Source: Bacteroidia bacterium (GTDB lineage: Bacteria > Bacteroidota > Bacteroidia > AKYH767-A > OLB10). Taken from it: a stretch of 7,573 bases of DNA. Location: NCBI GenBank assembly GCA_025450095.1, contig JANWID010000025.1, forward strand, positions 1 to 7,573, in the 5' to 3' direction. Of this stretch, positions 1 through 6,475 are shown in pieces (within the stretch, counting starts at the first letter, position 1; every line of letters begins with the position of its first letter). Under the pieces are notes generated by a model that saw nothing but the letters and a program-made list of their open reading frames with translations, was not told the DNA's origin and did not search any database. The translations under genes and the position numbers were made by a program.

Positions 1-1
1 A

Positions 2-97
2 GGTGCAAAATACGCTATCGGTACCCTGGTTACTTCACAAGGAACACAATTCAGAACTTATTTTTTTGTGAAACAAATTATTGAATTGTTTTATTAA
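2..97 (+). CDS. C-terminal end of a small protein, possibly DUF4783 family (partial)
   Basis: The window opens inside a reading frame that stays open from base 2 to a TAA at 95-97 and encodes about 31 residues, beginning GAKYAIGTLVTSQGTQFRTY and ending FFVKQIIELFY. The pattern of a YAIG strand, a TS-x-G-T turn, an FR-x-YFF strand and a final hydrophobic strand resembles, from memory, the C-terminus of DUF4783, a small exported Bacteroidetes family with an NTF2-like fold that is often found near nadC and rlmH. The stop lies 17 bases before the rlmH ATG, so the two genes could be cotranscribed. The family assignment is tentative because most of the protein is outside the window and the last strand is shorter than I would expect. 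The function is unknown. Confidence 0.5.
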   Translation, partial: GAKYAIGTLVTSQGTQFRTYFFVKQIIELFY

Positions 98-114
98 CAA
101 TTGTTGAAGCGGTG

Positions 115-588
115 ATGAAAATCCGGTTACTGGTGATTGGAAAAACTTCGGCTTCCTACCTGGAAGAGGGGATCGGTATATATTCCGGGCGACTTGTTCA
201 TTATAGCGATTTTAGCATAGACGTTATTGCCGATGTCCGGAATGCAGGTGCGCTTGATAAACCTAAGCTTCTGCAACTTGAATCGCAGGAGATCCGCAAG
301 CGAATTAAACCGGGTGATATTGTAGTATTACTGGATGAAAAGGGAAAACAAATTTCGTCGGAAGGGTTTGCTAAACAACTCGAAAAATGGATGCTCGCAG
401 GAAACAAAAACCTTGTATTCGTTGTAGGGGGAGCATTTGGAGTTGATGAAGCACTAAAAAAACGGTCGGATTTTAAAATGTCACTTTCGTCCATGACATT
501 TTCCCACCAGATGGTACGATTGATTTTCCTTGAGCAGCTTTACCGCGCTTTTACGATATTGAAAAATGAGCCATACCATCACAGGTAA
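115..588 (+). CDS. rlmH: 23S rRNA (pseudouridine(1915)-N3)-methyltransferase RlmH
   Basis: RlmH is a SPOUT-class methyltransferase that uses S-adenosylmethionine to methylate N3 of pseudouridine 1915 in helix 69 of 23S rRNA, acting on assembled 70S ribosomes as a homodimer. The 157-residue product matches the usual family length of about 155-160. The trefoil-knot cofactor site is clear: VVGGAFG at about residues 103-109, then SLSSMTFSHQMVRLIFLEQL at about 123-142 and the conserved tail NEPYHH. A GTG at 112 is directly followed by ATG at 115; ATG is chosen because MKIRLLVIG is the usual N-terminus. No strong ribosome binding site is visible, as is normal in Bacteroidetes. The stop codon TAA at 586-588 is the first part of the repeat element that begins there, so the last codon of the gene abuts the repeat. 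It converges with the glycosyltransferase gene. Confidence 0.96.
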   Translation: MKIRLLVIGKTSASYLEEGIGIYSGRLVHYSDFSIDVIADVRNAGALDKPKLLQLESQEIRKRIKPGDIVVLLDEKGKQISSEGFAKQLEKWMLAGNKNLVFVVGGAFGVDEALKKRSDFKMSLSSMTFSHQMVRLIFLEQLYRAFTILKNEPYHHR

Positions 589-768
589 GGTACGGATTAC
601 ACTCGCCTGCGTGCCGTCGCCAAAGGCTTTGGCCGCCGGAGACTGTCGGACAGGGATTTGGGTCGCTACGCAATCGGAAGTACAGATTATAGATGTTAAA
701 TCAAGATGTCTGAGCTGTAATCTGGAAATCCGATAACACGTCAATTAAAAATTTGTAATCAGTACCTT
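586..768. repeat. Palindromic interspersed repeat, copy 1 (with internal GC-rich insert)
   Basis: This copy fills the gap between two convergent genes. Its left end TAAGGTACGGATTAC (586-600) is nearly the reverse complement of its right end GTAATCAGTACCTT (755-768). It aligns to copy 2 at 3392-3524 in three blocks: 586-600; 655-695 against 3409-3449 (33 of 41 identical by eye); and 711-768 against 3465-3522 (45 of 58, without gaps). An extra stretch at 601-654 is absent from copy 2 and holds two small palindromes, GCCAAAGGCTTTGGC (619-633) and CTGTCGGACAG (643-653). The element overlaps the rlmH stop codon on the left and the last seven codons plus stop of the glycosyltransferase on the right. 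No open reading frame of its own is credible. It may fold in RNA and end transcription from both sides, but there is no T-tract typical of an intrinsic terminator. Confidence 0.8.
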
Positions 769-1950
769 CTTGTAAATTTCCAGATACTTCTGTACACCAT
801 GGTCTAACGAAAAGTATTCCTGTGCGCCGCGGATAATTTTTTCGGGGGGGATATTTTTTAAGGAATCGAAATTATCTACCGCTGTCTGCATCGCGTTATT
901 TCTTTTAAGATCGATGATCATTCCTGATCCGTAACGGTGAACAATGTCATCGGTATCACCAACTCCTGCGTTGCAGATGAGCGGAATTCCCATACCCATA
1001 ATTTCACCCTGTTTGGTAGGAGAGGAGGCCTTTTTGGAAAAAACCGGCTTAATGAAAAATAGAGAAGCGTCGCTCAGACTTAATGCTACCGGCACTTCCT
1101 GGCGTCGTGCGCTGTAAAAACGCAATGCATTATCAGGAATACCTCTGGTTTTCGCAAGGGACCTGATAACAGAAGGCTCATCAGGAGTAATGAAAAGGAA
1201 TATTGCATCACGGTGTGATTTTAATAAGTGGCTGAAAAATTCTAGCATCTCATCAGGAAGGTACCAGGTTCCAATAGAACCCAGGTAGCTGATTAGCGGC
1301 CCACTGTTATCAAGCTGTAACTGGCGTTTAAGATTTTCCCGATCAGCTTCTTTCACGTATCCGGGATTGAAAAGATCGAGATCAGCGCAACATGGGATAA
1401 CACGAACAGGATCTTTATCTGCCGGACGAATTTTCCAGGAATCAATTTCAACTTTACCCGCTTCTGTCAGGCAGACCACGGCATCGGCCATACGAAGCAT
1501 TTCACTTTCTTTTCTTTTAAAGTAGTTGTAAACCGATCTGTAAACCGGATTATTGAGATTCCATAACCCACCGTCGATGCGTTCATCAGCATAAAAACCA
1601 CGCATATCGAAAATGAATCTGACGCCACATTTCCTTTGCAGGAACAAACCAGCAATGCCGCTGATATAACTCCTGCAATGGAGGATGCTGATGTTATGTT
1701 TACGAATGAGTCTTTTCCCCTCCCGTTTCATCATCTCCAGGTCATAGATCGTAGAAAGTACTGGTGGATTTTTAGTATAGGTCAATGGATGCCATTCAAT
1801 TCCGGCGGCAGCCAAAACCTGAGCTATATGCTTATTTTCTTTGTGGAAGTTTTCGGCTTTCTCAAAGCTGAGAATATGGAAATGTAACCCGTGCCCTGAT
1901 AACTTCTCCAGGTAAGGAATTACCTGGGATTGTCCCAAAGGATCGGTCAT
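745..1950 (-). CDS. GT-B glycosyltransferase (GT4/group 1 type), probably starting upstream of 1950
   Basis: This is a cytoplasmic or membrane-peripheral glycosyltransferase that likely moves a sugar from a nucleotide-sugar donor during surface polysaccharide or glycolipid synthesis; donor and acceptor cannot be read from the sequence. Numbering from the ATG at 1950: the N-terminal acceptor domain carries TDPLGQSQVIPYL (2-14) and FDMRGFYADERIDGG (114-128); the linker has VIPCCADLDLF (184-194); the C-terminal donor domain has SYLGSIGTWYLPDEM (221-235) and the donor-binding SPTKQGEIMGMGIP (310-323), corresponding to the E-x7-E region of GT4. The frame stays open upstream of 1950 and encodes LAEVLYISYDG, which looks like the missing first beta strand, so the true start is probably a non-ATG codon such as CTG at 1981-1983. 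The last seven residues, VLITNF preceded by K, and the stop come from the repeat element. It stands alone, with no other polysaccharide genes beside it. Confidence 0.88.
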   Translation of the reverse strand: MTDPLGQSQVIPYLEKLSGHGLHFHILSFEKAENFHKENKHIAQVLAAAGIEWHPLTYTKNPPVLSTIYDLEMMKREGKRLIRKHNISILHCRSYISGIAGLFLQRKCGVRFIFDMRGFYADERIDGGLWNLNNPVYRSVYNYFKRKESEMLRMADAVVCLTEAGKVEIDSWKIRPADKDPVRVIPCCADLDLFNPGYVKEADRENLKRQLQLDNSGPLISYLGSIGTWYLPDEMLEFFSHLLKSHRDAIFLFITPDEPSVIRSLAKTRGIPDNALRFYSARRQEVPVALSLSDASLFFIKPVFSKKASSPTKQGEIMGMGIPLICNAGVGDTDDIVHRYGSGMIIDLKRNNAMQTAVDNFDSLKNIPPEKIIRGAQEYFSLDHGVQKYLEIYKKVLITNF

Positions 1951-2002
1951 TCCGTCATATGAAATATAGAGTACCTCTGCCAGGCGAAAATAATTTGAGT
2001 TG

Positions 2003-2010
2003 CAAATTAA
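2003..2010 (-). promoter_or_regulatory. Weak candidate -7 element for the glycosyltransferase gene
   Basis: On the minus strand this reads TTAATTTG, one mismatch from the Bacteroidetes consensus TAnnTTTG. It lies 20-27 bases before the CTG at 1983, so transcription would begin shortly before the proposed upstream start. No TTG was seen at the -33 spacing. The call rests on one short match and is weak. Confidence 0.25.
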
Positions 2011-2119
2011 GCAGAAAGACCGGAAACCAGCATAAACTTAAAACGACTGTTCAACATCTGATGTAGATAACTTTAATTAAAACGGAACGTAACAAACCCC
2101 TGAATAAATAGCCCTTATT

Positions 2120-2127
2120 TATCTTTG
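2120..2127 (+). promoter_or_regulatory. Bacteroidetes -7 promoter element TATCTTTG
   Basis: TATCTTTG is a perfect match to TAnnTTTG and ends five bases before the ATG at 2133. With the usual spacing, the transcript of the exported-protein gene would start at or within a base or two of the ATG, making the message leaderless or nearly so. I see no good -33 TTG at 19-21 bases upstream. The rest of the 150-base divergent region towards the glycosyltransferase gene shows no other clear signal. Confidence 0.6.
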
Positions 2128-2132
2128 CAGTC

Positions 2133-2750
2133 ATGTTAAAATTCACACCACTCTTACTTGTATTCCTATTAACCACCGTATTCGGTGCATTCAGTCAGAC
2201 TACCGGAAATGAATATCCGCCGGATGGCGTTTATGCTACGTTCTCTGCTTTTCGTAACGGTAAACCCGATGTAATAAAGTCGCAATTGATAAAATCAACC
2301 ACCGAAACAGAATACACATTCCGGCAATGGGTAAATTCCGAAAACCTGTATTACTCTGACTCTGCTGGTCAAAAACAAAAATATACACCCGGTGCTTTCT
2401 GGGGATATGTGGAAAAGGGGGTACTTCACTTGTTTCTTGGAAATAAATTTCACAAGGTGCATACACTGGGACAAATCAGTTACTTCCTGGAATCATACCC
2501 GACTATCAAAGGCACCATGGCACCTGTAGTAACGGATTCCAGGGCATCATCTGAATATCGTTTGCTTGATATGGAAACCGGTGATATCCTCGATTATACA
2601 GTTGAAAATTTACAGGACCTTCTGGCACCTGACGAAACGTTGCACCTGGAATATAAATCCATCGTTTCACTCAAGGAAAAGAAAAAGAAAATGTACACTT
2701 ATCTTGAAAGGTTCAACAACAATCATCCTCTTGAGAGGCAACCTTTATAA
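2133..2750 (+). CDS. Exported protein of unknown function
   Basis: The 205-residue product begins with a signal peptide (MLKFTPLLLVFLLTTVFGAFSQ) with likely cleavage after Ser21, so it should be periplasmic or surface exposed; there is no lipobox cysteine and no later membrane segment. The mature part starts with DGVYATFSAFRNGKPD (about 32-47), then WGYVEKGVLHLF (about 89-100), ISYFLESYP (about 115-123), a LLDMETGDILDYTVENLQDL segment (about 144-163), a lysine run KEKKKKM (about 181-187) and NNNHPL near the end. This layout recalls a group of Bacteroidetes-only exported proteins with an N-terminal G-x-Y-x-(S/T)F-x-x-F-x-N-x-x-P motif and a C-terminal asparagine-rich HPL tail, but I cannot name the family or a role. 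The start is set by the leaderless promoter match just before the ATG. It ends 24 bases from the convergent yceI-like gene. Confidence 0.85.
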   Translation: MLKFTPLLLVFLLTTVFGAFSQTTGNEYPPDGVYATFSAFRNGKPDVIKSQLIKSTTETEYTFRQWVNSENLYYSDSAGQKQKYTPGAFWGYVEKGVLHLFLGNKFHKVHTLGQISYFLESYPTIKGTMAPVVTDSRASSEYRLLDMETGDILDYTVENLQDLLAPDETLHLEYKSIVSLKEKKKKMYTYLERFNNNHPLERQPL

Positions 2751-2774
2751 ATTTCCAGATTGTGCAGGGTGCAA

Positions 2775-3362
2775 TTAGTTTTTCGGTCCCTGCGCAAGTT
2801 CCATATTGATTGTAATATCCACATTCGGACCTACCACCGCACCACCTGATTCGGTAGTGTTGTCCCATTTTAAATTGTAGTCAAAGCGGTTGACGCTTGT
2901 TTTAATCTTGAACCCGGCCTTATTATTTTTCCAGGGATCCTTTACAGTTCCGAAGTAGGTTACATCAAGGGTGACGGGTTTTGTTACATCCCGGATAGTA
3001 AGCTCGCCTGCTAGCTTGTAATTGTTTCCGCTGACTTTCTTTAATCCTTTACCCTTAAAAGTGATCTTCGGAAATTTTTCTGCATTAAAAAACTCATCAC
3101 TCTTCAGGTGATTGTCTCTCATTTCATTGTCGGTATTAACGGAATTCACATCAATATTAAACTCCACTGAGGCATCGCTGAAGTCTTCCTTGGAAGCAGT
3201 AATGACACCGTTAAATGACTTAAATGTCCCGGTAACTTCTGCGATCACCAGGTGCGTAACAGTGAATAGTACCTGGGTATGCGCCTTATCAACAGCCCAC
3301 ATTTGTGCGTGTGCCTGAACAAAAGTGGTGACAGCCAACAGTAAAATCAGTATCTTTTTCAT
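2775..3362 (-). CDS. YceI family periplasmic lipid-binding protein
   Basis: YceI proteins are small secreted lipocalin-like beta barrels that bind isoprenoid or fatty-acid-type amphiphiles in the periplasm; the physiological ligand here is unknown. The 195-residue product has a signal peptide MKKILILLLAVTTFVQAHA with cleavage expected after Ala19. The mature domain opens with WAVDKAHTQVLFTVTHL (22-38), the W-x-x-D-x-x-H-(S/T)-x-x-x-F-x-V-x-H signature, followed by VTGTFKSFNG, the helix-turn DNEMRDNHLKSDEFFNAEKF with the conserved D-x-H-L-x-S-x-x-F core, ITFKGKG, LTIRDVTKPVTLDVTYFG and the closing strand VGPNVDITINMEL. All family landmarks are present and the length is normal. It lies downstream of uvrA on the same strand but is separated from it by the second repeat element and probably has its own promoter. 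Confidence 0.95.
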   Translation of the reverse strand: MKKILILLLAVTTFVQAHAQMWAVDKAHTQVLFTVTHLVIAEVTGTFKSFNGVITASKEDFSDASVEFNIDVNSVNTDNEMRDNHLKSDEFFNAEKFPKITFKGKGLKKVSGNNYKLAGELTIRDVTKPVTLDVTYFGTVKDPWKNNKAGFKIKTSVNRFDYNLKWDNTTESGGAVVGPNVDITINMELAQGPKN

Positions 3363-3382
3363 TATGCTTTGATTTAGTTTTG

Positions 3383-3390
3383 TAAAGATA
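3383..3390 (-). promoter_or_regulatory. Candidate -7 element for the yceI-like gene
   Basis: On the minus strand this reads TATCTTTA, one mismatch (final A for G) from TAnnTTTG, 20 bases before the ATG at 3362. It sits directly beside the left end of the repeat element, so the element forms the upstream part of this promoter region. No -33 TTG is visible at the expected spacing. Confidence 0.4.
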
Positions 3391-3391
3391 G

Positions 3392-3524
3392 TTAAGGTAC
3401 GGATTACTGATTCAGGTCGCTGCGGAATCGGATGTACGGATTACAGATAGATCGTTATGAAAGCTAATCTGTAATCTGTACATCCGATTCCGGGCAAATT
3501 AAGAATCTGTAATCCGTACCTTAA
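3392..3524. repeat. Palindromic interspersed repeat, copy 2 (133 bp, long inverted repeat)
   Basis: The two arms, 3392-3448 and 3467-3524, are inverted copies of each other around an 18-base loop (3449-3466). Pairing is continuous over 16 bases at the ends (TTAAGGTACGGATTAC), then one mismatch, GATTC, a diverged stretch of 9-10 bases, CGGAATCGGATGTAC, one mismatch and GATTACAGAT. Each arm holds two copies of a unit near GTACGGATTACAGAT, so there are four in all, as in copy 1. The right end lies inside uvrA and encodes its last residues (VRITDS after YLK) and stop codon at 3499-3501. The element separates uvrA from the yceI-like gene. In a transcript it would form a long hairpin, but no T-tract follows, so termination is a guess. 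No coding capacity is evident. MITE-like and REP-like origins both remain possible. Confidence 0.88.
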
Positions 3525-6366
3525 GATATTTCCCCGTAACAGAGGCTTTACATTTCACCAGGTCTTCGGGAGTTCCTTCGAAAATAAGATGTCCGCCGTT
3601 ATTGCCTCCATCAGGACCGAGGTCAATCACCCAGTCAGCGCATTTGATGATCTCAACATTGTGTTCAATCACAATTATGGTATTCCCCTGGCGGATGAGT
3701 GCGTTAAAAGCATCCATCAGCTTGAGGATATCGTGGAAGTGAAGACCGGTTGTGGGTTCGTCAAAAACAAAAAGAGTTGATGAAGCATTATGTCCTTTAC
3801 CGATAAATGAAGCCAGCTTGATACGTTGCGCTTCGCCACCGCTTAAGGTGCTTGATGATTGTCCAAGTCGTACATAACCCAATCCTACATCTGCAAGTGG
3901 CTGGAGCCGCAAAGCTACCTTTTCCATCTGGTGGGTGTATTTTGTTTTAACCGGGTTATTGAAAAACATGAGCGCATCATCAACAGTCATTTGAAGAATG
4001 TCGTCAATGTTTTTATCCAGTAGGGTAATGGCAAGCACATCTTCTTTGAACCGTTTACCTCCGCATGCTTCACATTTAAGATGGATGTCGGCCATGAACT
4101 GCATTTCGATTGTTACATAACCTTCGCCCTGGCAGGCTTCGCATCGTCCGCCATCGACATTAAATGAAAAATGAGATGGCTTGAAATTCCGGTTCTTTGA
4201 AGCGGGCAATTCCGAATAAAGAACACGAATTTCATCATATGCCTTAACGTATGTAACCGGGTTGGAACGGGATGATTTTCCAATAGGATTCTGATCCACA
4301 AATTCAGCATCGGTTATGGCATTGATATCACCTGAAAGCCTGTCGAAATTACCAGTCTGTTCCCCATAACCGCCGGTAAGTTTTTTAATAGCAGGAAACA
4401 GAATTTTTTTCACCAGTGATGTTTTACCGGAACCGCTCACCCCGGTAACTACAGTAAGTACACCCAAAGGAAATTTTACATGGATATTTTTGAGATTATT
4501 CTCACGAGCACCTGAAACTTCAATGAACTGTTTCCACCGGCGCCTTCGTTGCGGCACCGGAATTTCCATTTCGCGATAAAGGTATTTCGCGGTAAGGCTC
4601 TGCGACGCGTTAGCAAGTTCGCTGAATGGCCCCTGAAATACCAGCTCGCCGCCATGAGATCCGGCAAGAGGTCCAATATCGATCAGCTGATCAGCAGCAC
4701 GCATGATCTCCTCATCATGTTCTACAACAATCAAAGTATTTCCCAGTCGCTGTAATGACTTAAGAACACCGATCAGTTTCTCTGTATCACGGGGGTGTAA
4801 ACCGATACTGGGTTCATCGAGAATGTACATGCTTCCAACCAGGCTGCTTCCGAGAGAAGTCGCCAGGTTGATGCGTTGTGATTCTCCACCCGAAAGTGTA
4901 TTTGATAGCCTGTTTAAAGTAAGATAACCCAGACCTACGTCATTCAGGAAACGAAACCGGTTTTTTATTTCGGTTAGAATCCGTGTTGCGACCTGTGTTT
5001 CGTACTTTGTTAATTTTAATTTATCGAAAAATTCCATGCTATCAGAAACCGGCATGAGCACAAGTTCTGTTATGGAATGTCCGCCCACTTTCACATAATT
5101 GGCATCCTTGCGCAAACGTGAACCCAGGCAGTCGGGACAGGTTGTTTTACCCCTGTAGCGCGATAACATCACACGGTACTGGATCTTGTAACTCTGTTCT
5201 TCCAGGAATTTGAAAAAATCATTGAGACCTTTGAAATATTTGTTGCCGGTCCACAATAGCTGGCGATCATAATTGTTCAGGTCGTAATAGGGGCGATGGA
5301 TCGGGAAGTCAAATTTGTTCGCCACCTTTATGAGTGCTTCATTCCACTCTTTCATTTTTTCTCCACGCCAGCATACAATCGCACTGTCATAAACTGACAG
5401 GCTCTTGTCTGGGATAACCAGGTCTTCATCAATTCCGATCACAGATCCGAATCCCTCGCATTTGCGACAAGCACCATAGGGATTGTTAAAGCTGAAAAGC
5501 AAAGTCGACGGCTCTTCGAACAACATTCCATCCGTTTCAAAACGGTTGCTGAACAAAAGACTTTTCTTTCCACCACCCGGCATTTCTACATCCACTATGC
5601 AGGTTCCATGTCCTTCAAAGAATGCAGTCTGTGCAGAATCTGCAATTCGTGCATCAGTTTCTCCGTCAGGTTCCGATTCCAGGGAGATTCTATCAATCAT
5701 CACCAGCACTTCATTTGCTTCAGCCGGTGCTTTAACACGTGATTTTGTTTTCTTTTCCGGTGGATACTGCTGCAGAAAATCTTCAATACTTTCCGTGACA
5801 CCATCAATCTTTACCCGCGAAAATCCCTTCTGTAACAGGATGGCAAGTTCTTCATGAAGACTGCGTCCTTTCGTCGCTATCATTGGAGCAAACAGGTATA
5901 GCCTGGAACCTTCTTTCAACGAATGTGCATAATCGACAATGTCCGTTACCGTATGCTTTTTCACTTCAGTTCCGGATACCGGTGAAAAGGTTCTTCCGAT
6001 ACGTGCAAAAAGCAGCTTCAGGTAATCATAGATTTCAGTAGTGGTTCCTACTGTAGAACGCGGATTCCGGATATTTACTTTTTGTTCGATTGCTATTGCA
6101 GGAGCGATTCCCTTGATATAATCCACTTCGGGTTTATCCATGCGGCCGATAAACTGGCGTGCATACGAAGAGAGACTCTCTACATACCGTCGCTGACCTT
6201 CTGCGTAAAGTGTATCAAAAGCGAGTGATGATTTTCCGGAACCGGAAAGGCCAGTGACCACTACGAATTTATTTCGTGGTATGGCCACATCCAGTTTCTT
6301 CAGGTTGTGGACTGCAGCACCTTTTATAATAATAAATTTCTTGGGATCGGATTCCTCAGGCAGCAT
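3499..6366 (-). CDS. uvrA: UvrABC excinuclease subunit UvrA
   Basis: UvrA is the ATPase that finds bulky DNA lesions and loads UvrB in nucleotide excision repair. From the ATG at 6366 the product is 955 residues, close to the 940 of E. coli. Visible in order: [17 protein letters not shown], Walker [10 protein letters not shown] (about 39-47), [14 protein letters not shown], the UvrB-binding and DNA-binding insert, zinc pair CRKC with CPDC, signature TLSGGESQR with [13 protein letters not shown], second Walker [10 protein letters not shown], zinc finger CEAC/CEAC, signature TLSGGEAQR (about 839-848), [13 protein letters not shown] and the switch IVIEHN. Both ATPase sites look intact. The E. 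coli CPDH and CPICG cysteine segments are replaced by FSPVSG and ETDGMLF, which I believe is usual for Bacteroidetes. The frame extends to a TTG at 6402, but a -7 promoter motif lies inside that extension, so ATG 6366 is preferred. The last six residues and stop are repeat-derived. Confidence 0.97.
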   Translation of the reverse strand: MLPEESDPKKFIIIKGAAVHNLKKLDVAIPRNKFVVVTGLSGSGKSSLAFDTLYAEGQRRYVESLSSYARQFIGRMDKPEVDYIKGIAPAIAIEQKVNIRNPRSTVGTTTEIYDYLKLLFARIGRTFSPVSGTEVKKHTVTDIVDYAHSLKEGSRLYLFAPMIATKGRSLHEELAILLQKGFSRVKIDGVTESIEDFLQQYPPEKKTKSRVKAPAEANEVLVMIDRISLESEPDGETDARIADSAQTAFFEGHGTCIVDVEMPGGGKKSLLFSNRFETDGMLFEEPSTLLFSFNNPYGACRKCEGFGSVIGIDEDLVIPDKSLSVYDSAIVCWRGEKMKEWNEALIKVANKFDFPIHRPYYDLNNYDRQLLWTGNKYFKGLNDFFKFLEEQSYKIQYRVMLSRYRGKTTCPDCLGSRLRKDANYVKVGGHSITELVLMPVSDSMEFFDKLKLTKYETQVATRILTEIKNRFRFLNDVGLGYLTLNRLSNTLSGGESQRINLATSLGSSLVGSMYILDEPSIGLHPRDTEKLIGVLKSLQRLGNTLIVVEHDEEIMRAADQLIDIGPLAGSHGGELVFQGPFSELANASQSLTAKYLYREMEIPVPQRRRRWKQFIEVSGARENNLKNIHVKFPLGVLTVVTGVSGSGKTSLVKKILFPAIKKLTGGYGEQTGNFDRLSGDINAITDAEFVDQNPIGKSSRSNPVTYVKAYDEIRVLYSELPASKNRNFKPSHFSFNVDGGRCEACQGEGYVTIEMQFMADIHLKCEACGGKRFKEDVLAITLLDKNIDDILQMTVDDALMFFNNPVKTKYTHQMEKVALRLQPLADVGLGYVRLGQSSSTLSGGEAQRIKLASFIGKGHNASSTLFVFDEPTTGLHFHDILKLMDAFNALIRQGNTIIVIEHNVEIIKCADWVIDLGPDGGNNGGHLIFEGTPEDLVKCKASVTGKYLKVRITDS

Positions 6367-6389
6367 TCGCGGAACAGCAAATAAGGGCG

Positions 6390-6397
6390 CAAAATTA
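6390..6397 (-). promoter_or_regulatory. -7 promoter element TAATTTTG for uvrA
   Basis: The minus strand reads TAATTTTG, a perfect TAnnTTTG match, 23 bases before the ATG at 6366. Transcription would start around 6383, downstream of the TTG at 6402, so the longer reading frame would not be translated from its first codon. This decides the uvrA start in favour of 6366. A small imperfect hairpin (GGACATGC pairing with GCATGCC) lies just upstream at about 6413-6435. Confidence 0.5.
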
Positions 6398-6475
6398 GTC
6401 AAAATAGACCTGGCATGCAGCGTATAAGCATGTCCAAATTACAGGTAAAAAAAACGTTGAGTCAGAATTACAGCT

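Noticed and set aside
481..744. Open reading frame on the minus strand across repeat copy 1 (87 codons)
   Set aside because: It consists of repeat-element sequence plus the antisense of the rlmH 3' end, and ends in low-information residues with no family likeness; it is an artefact of the repeat.
3392..3524. CRISPR array or riboswitch at the repeated GATTACAGAT units
   Set aside because: The units are arranged as inverted pairs without equal-length spacers, no cas genes are present, and no known aptamer core is recognisable.
5483..5857. Plus-strand open frame of 124 codons inside uvrA, and other frames antisense to uvrA
   Set aside because: These overlap a well-conserved coding sequence on the other strand, have no promoter or family features, and arise from its codon use.
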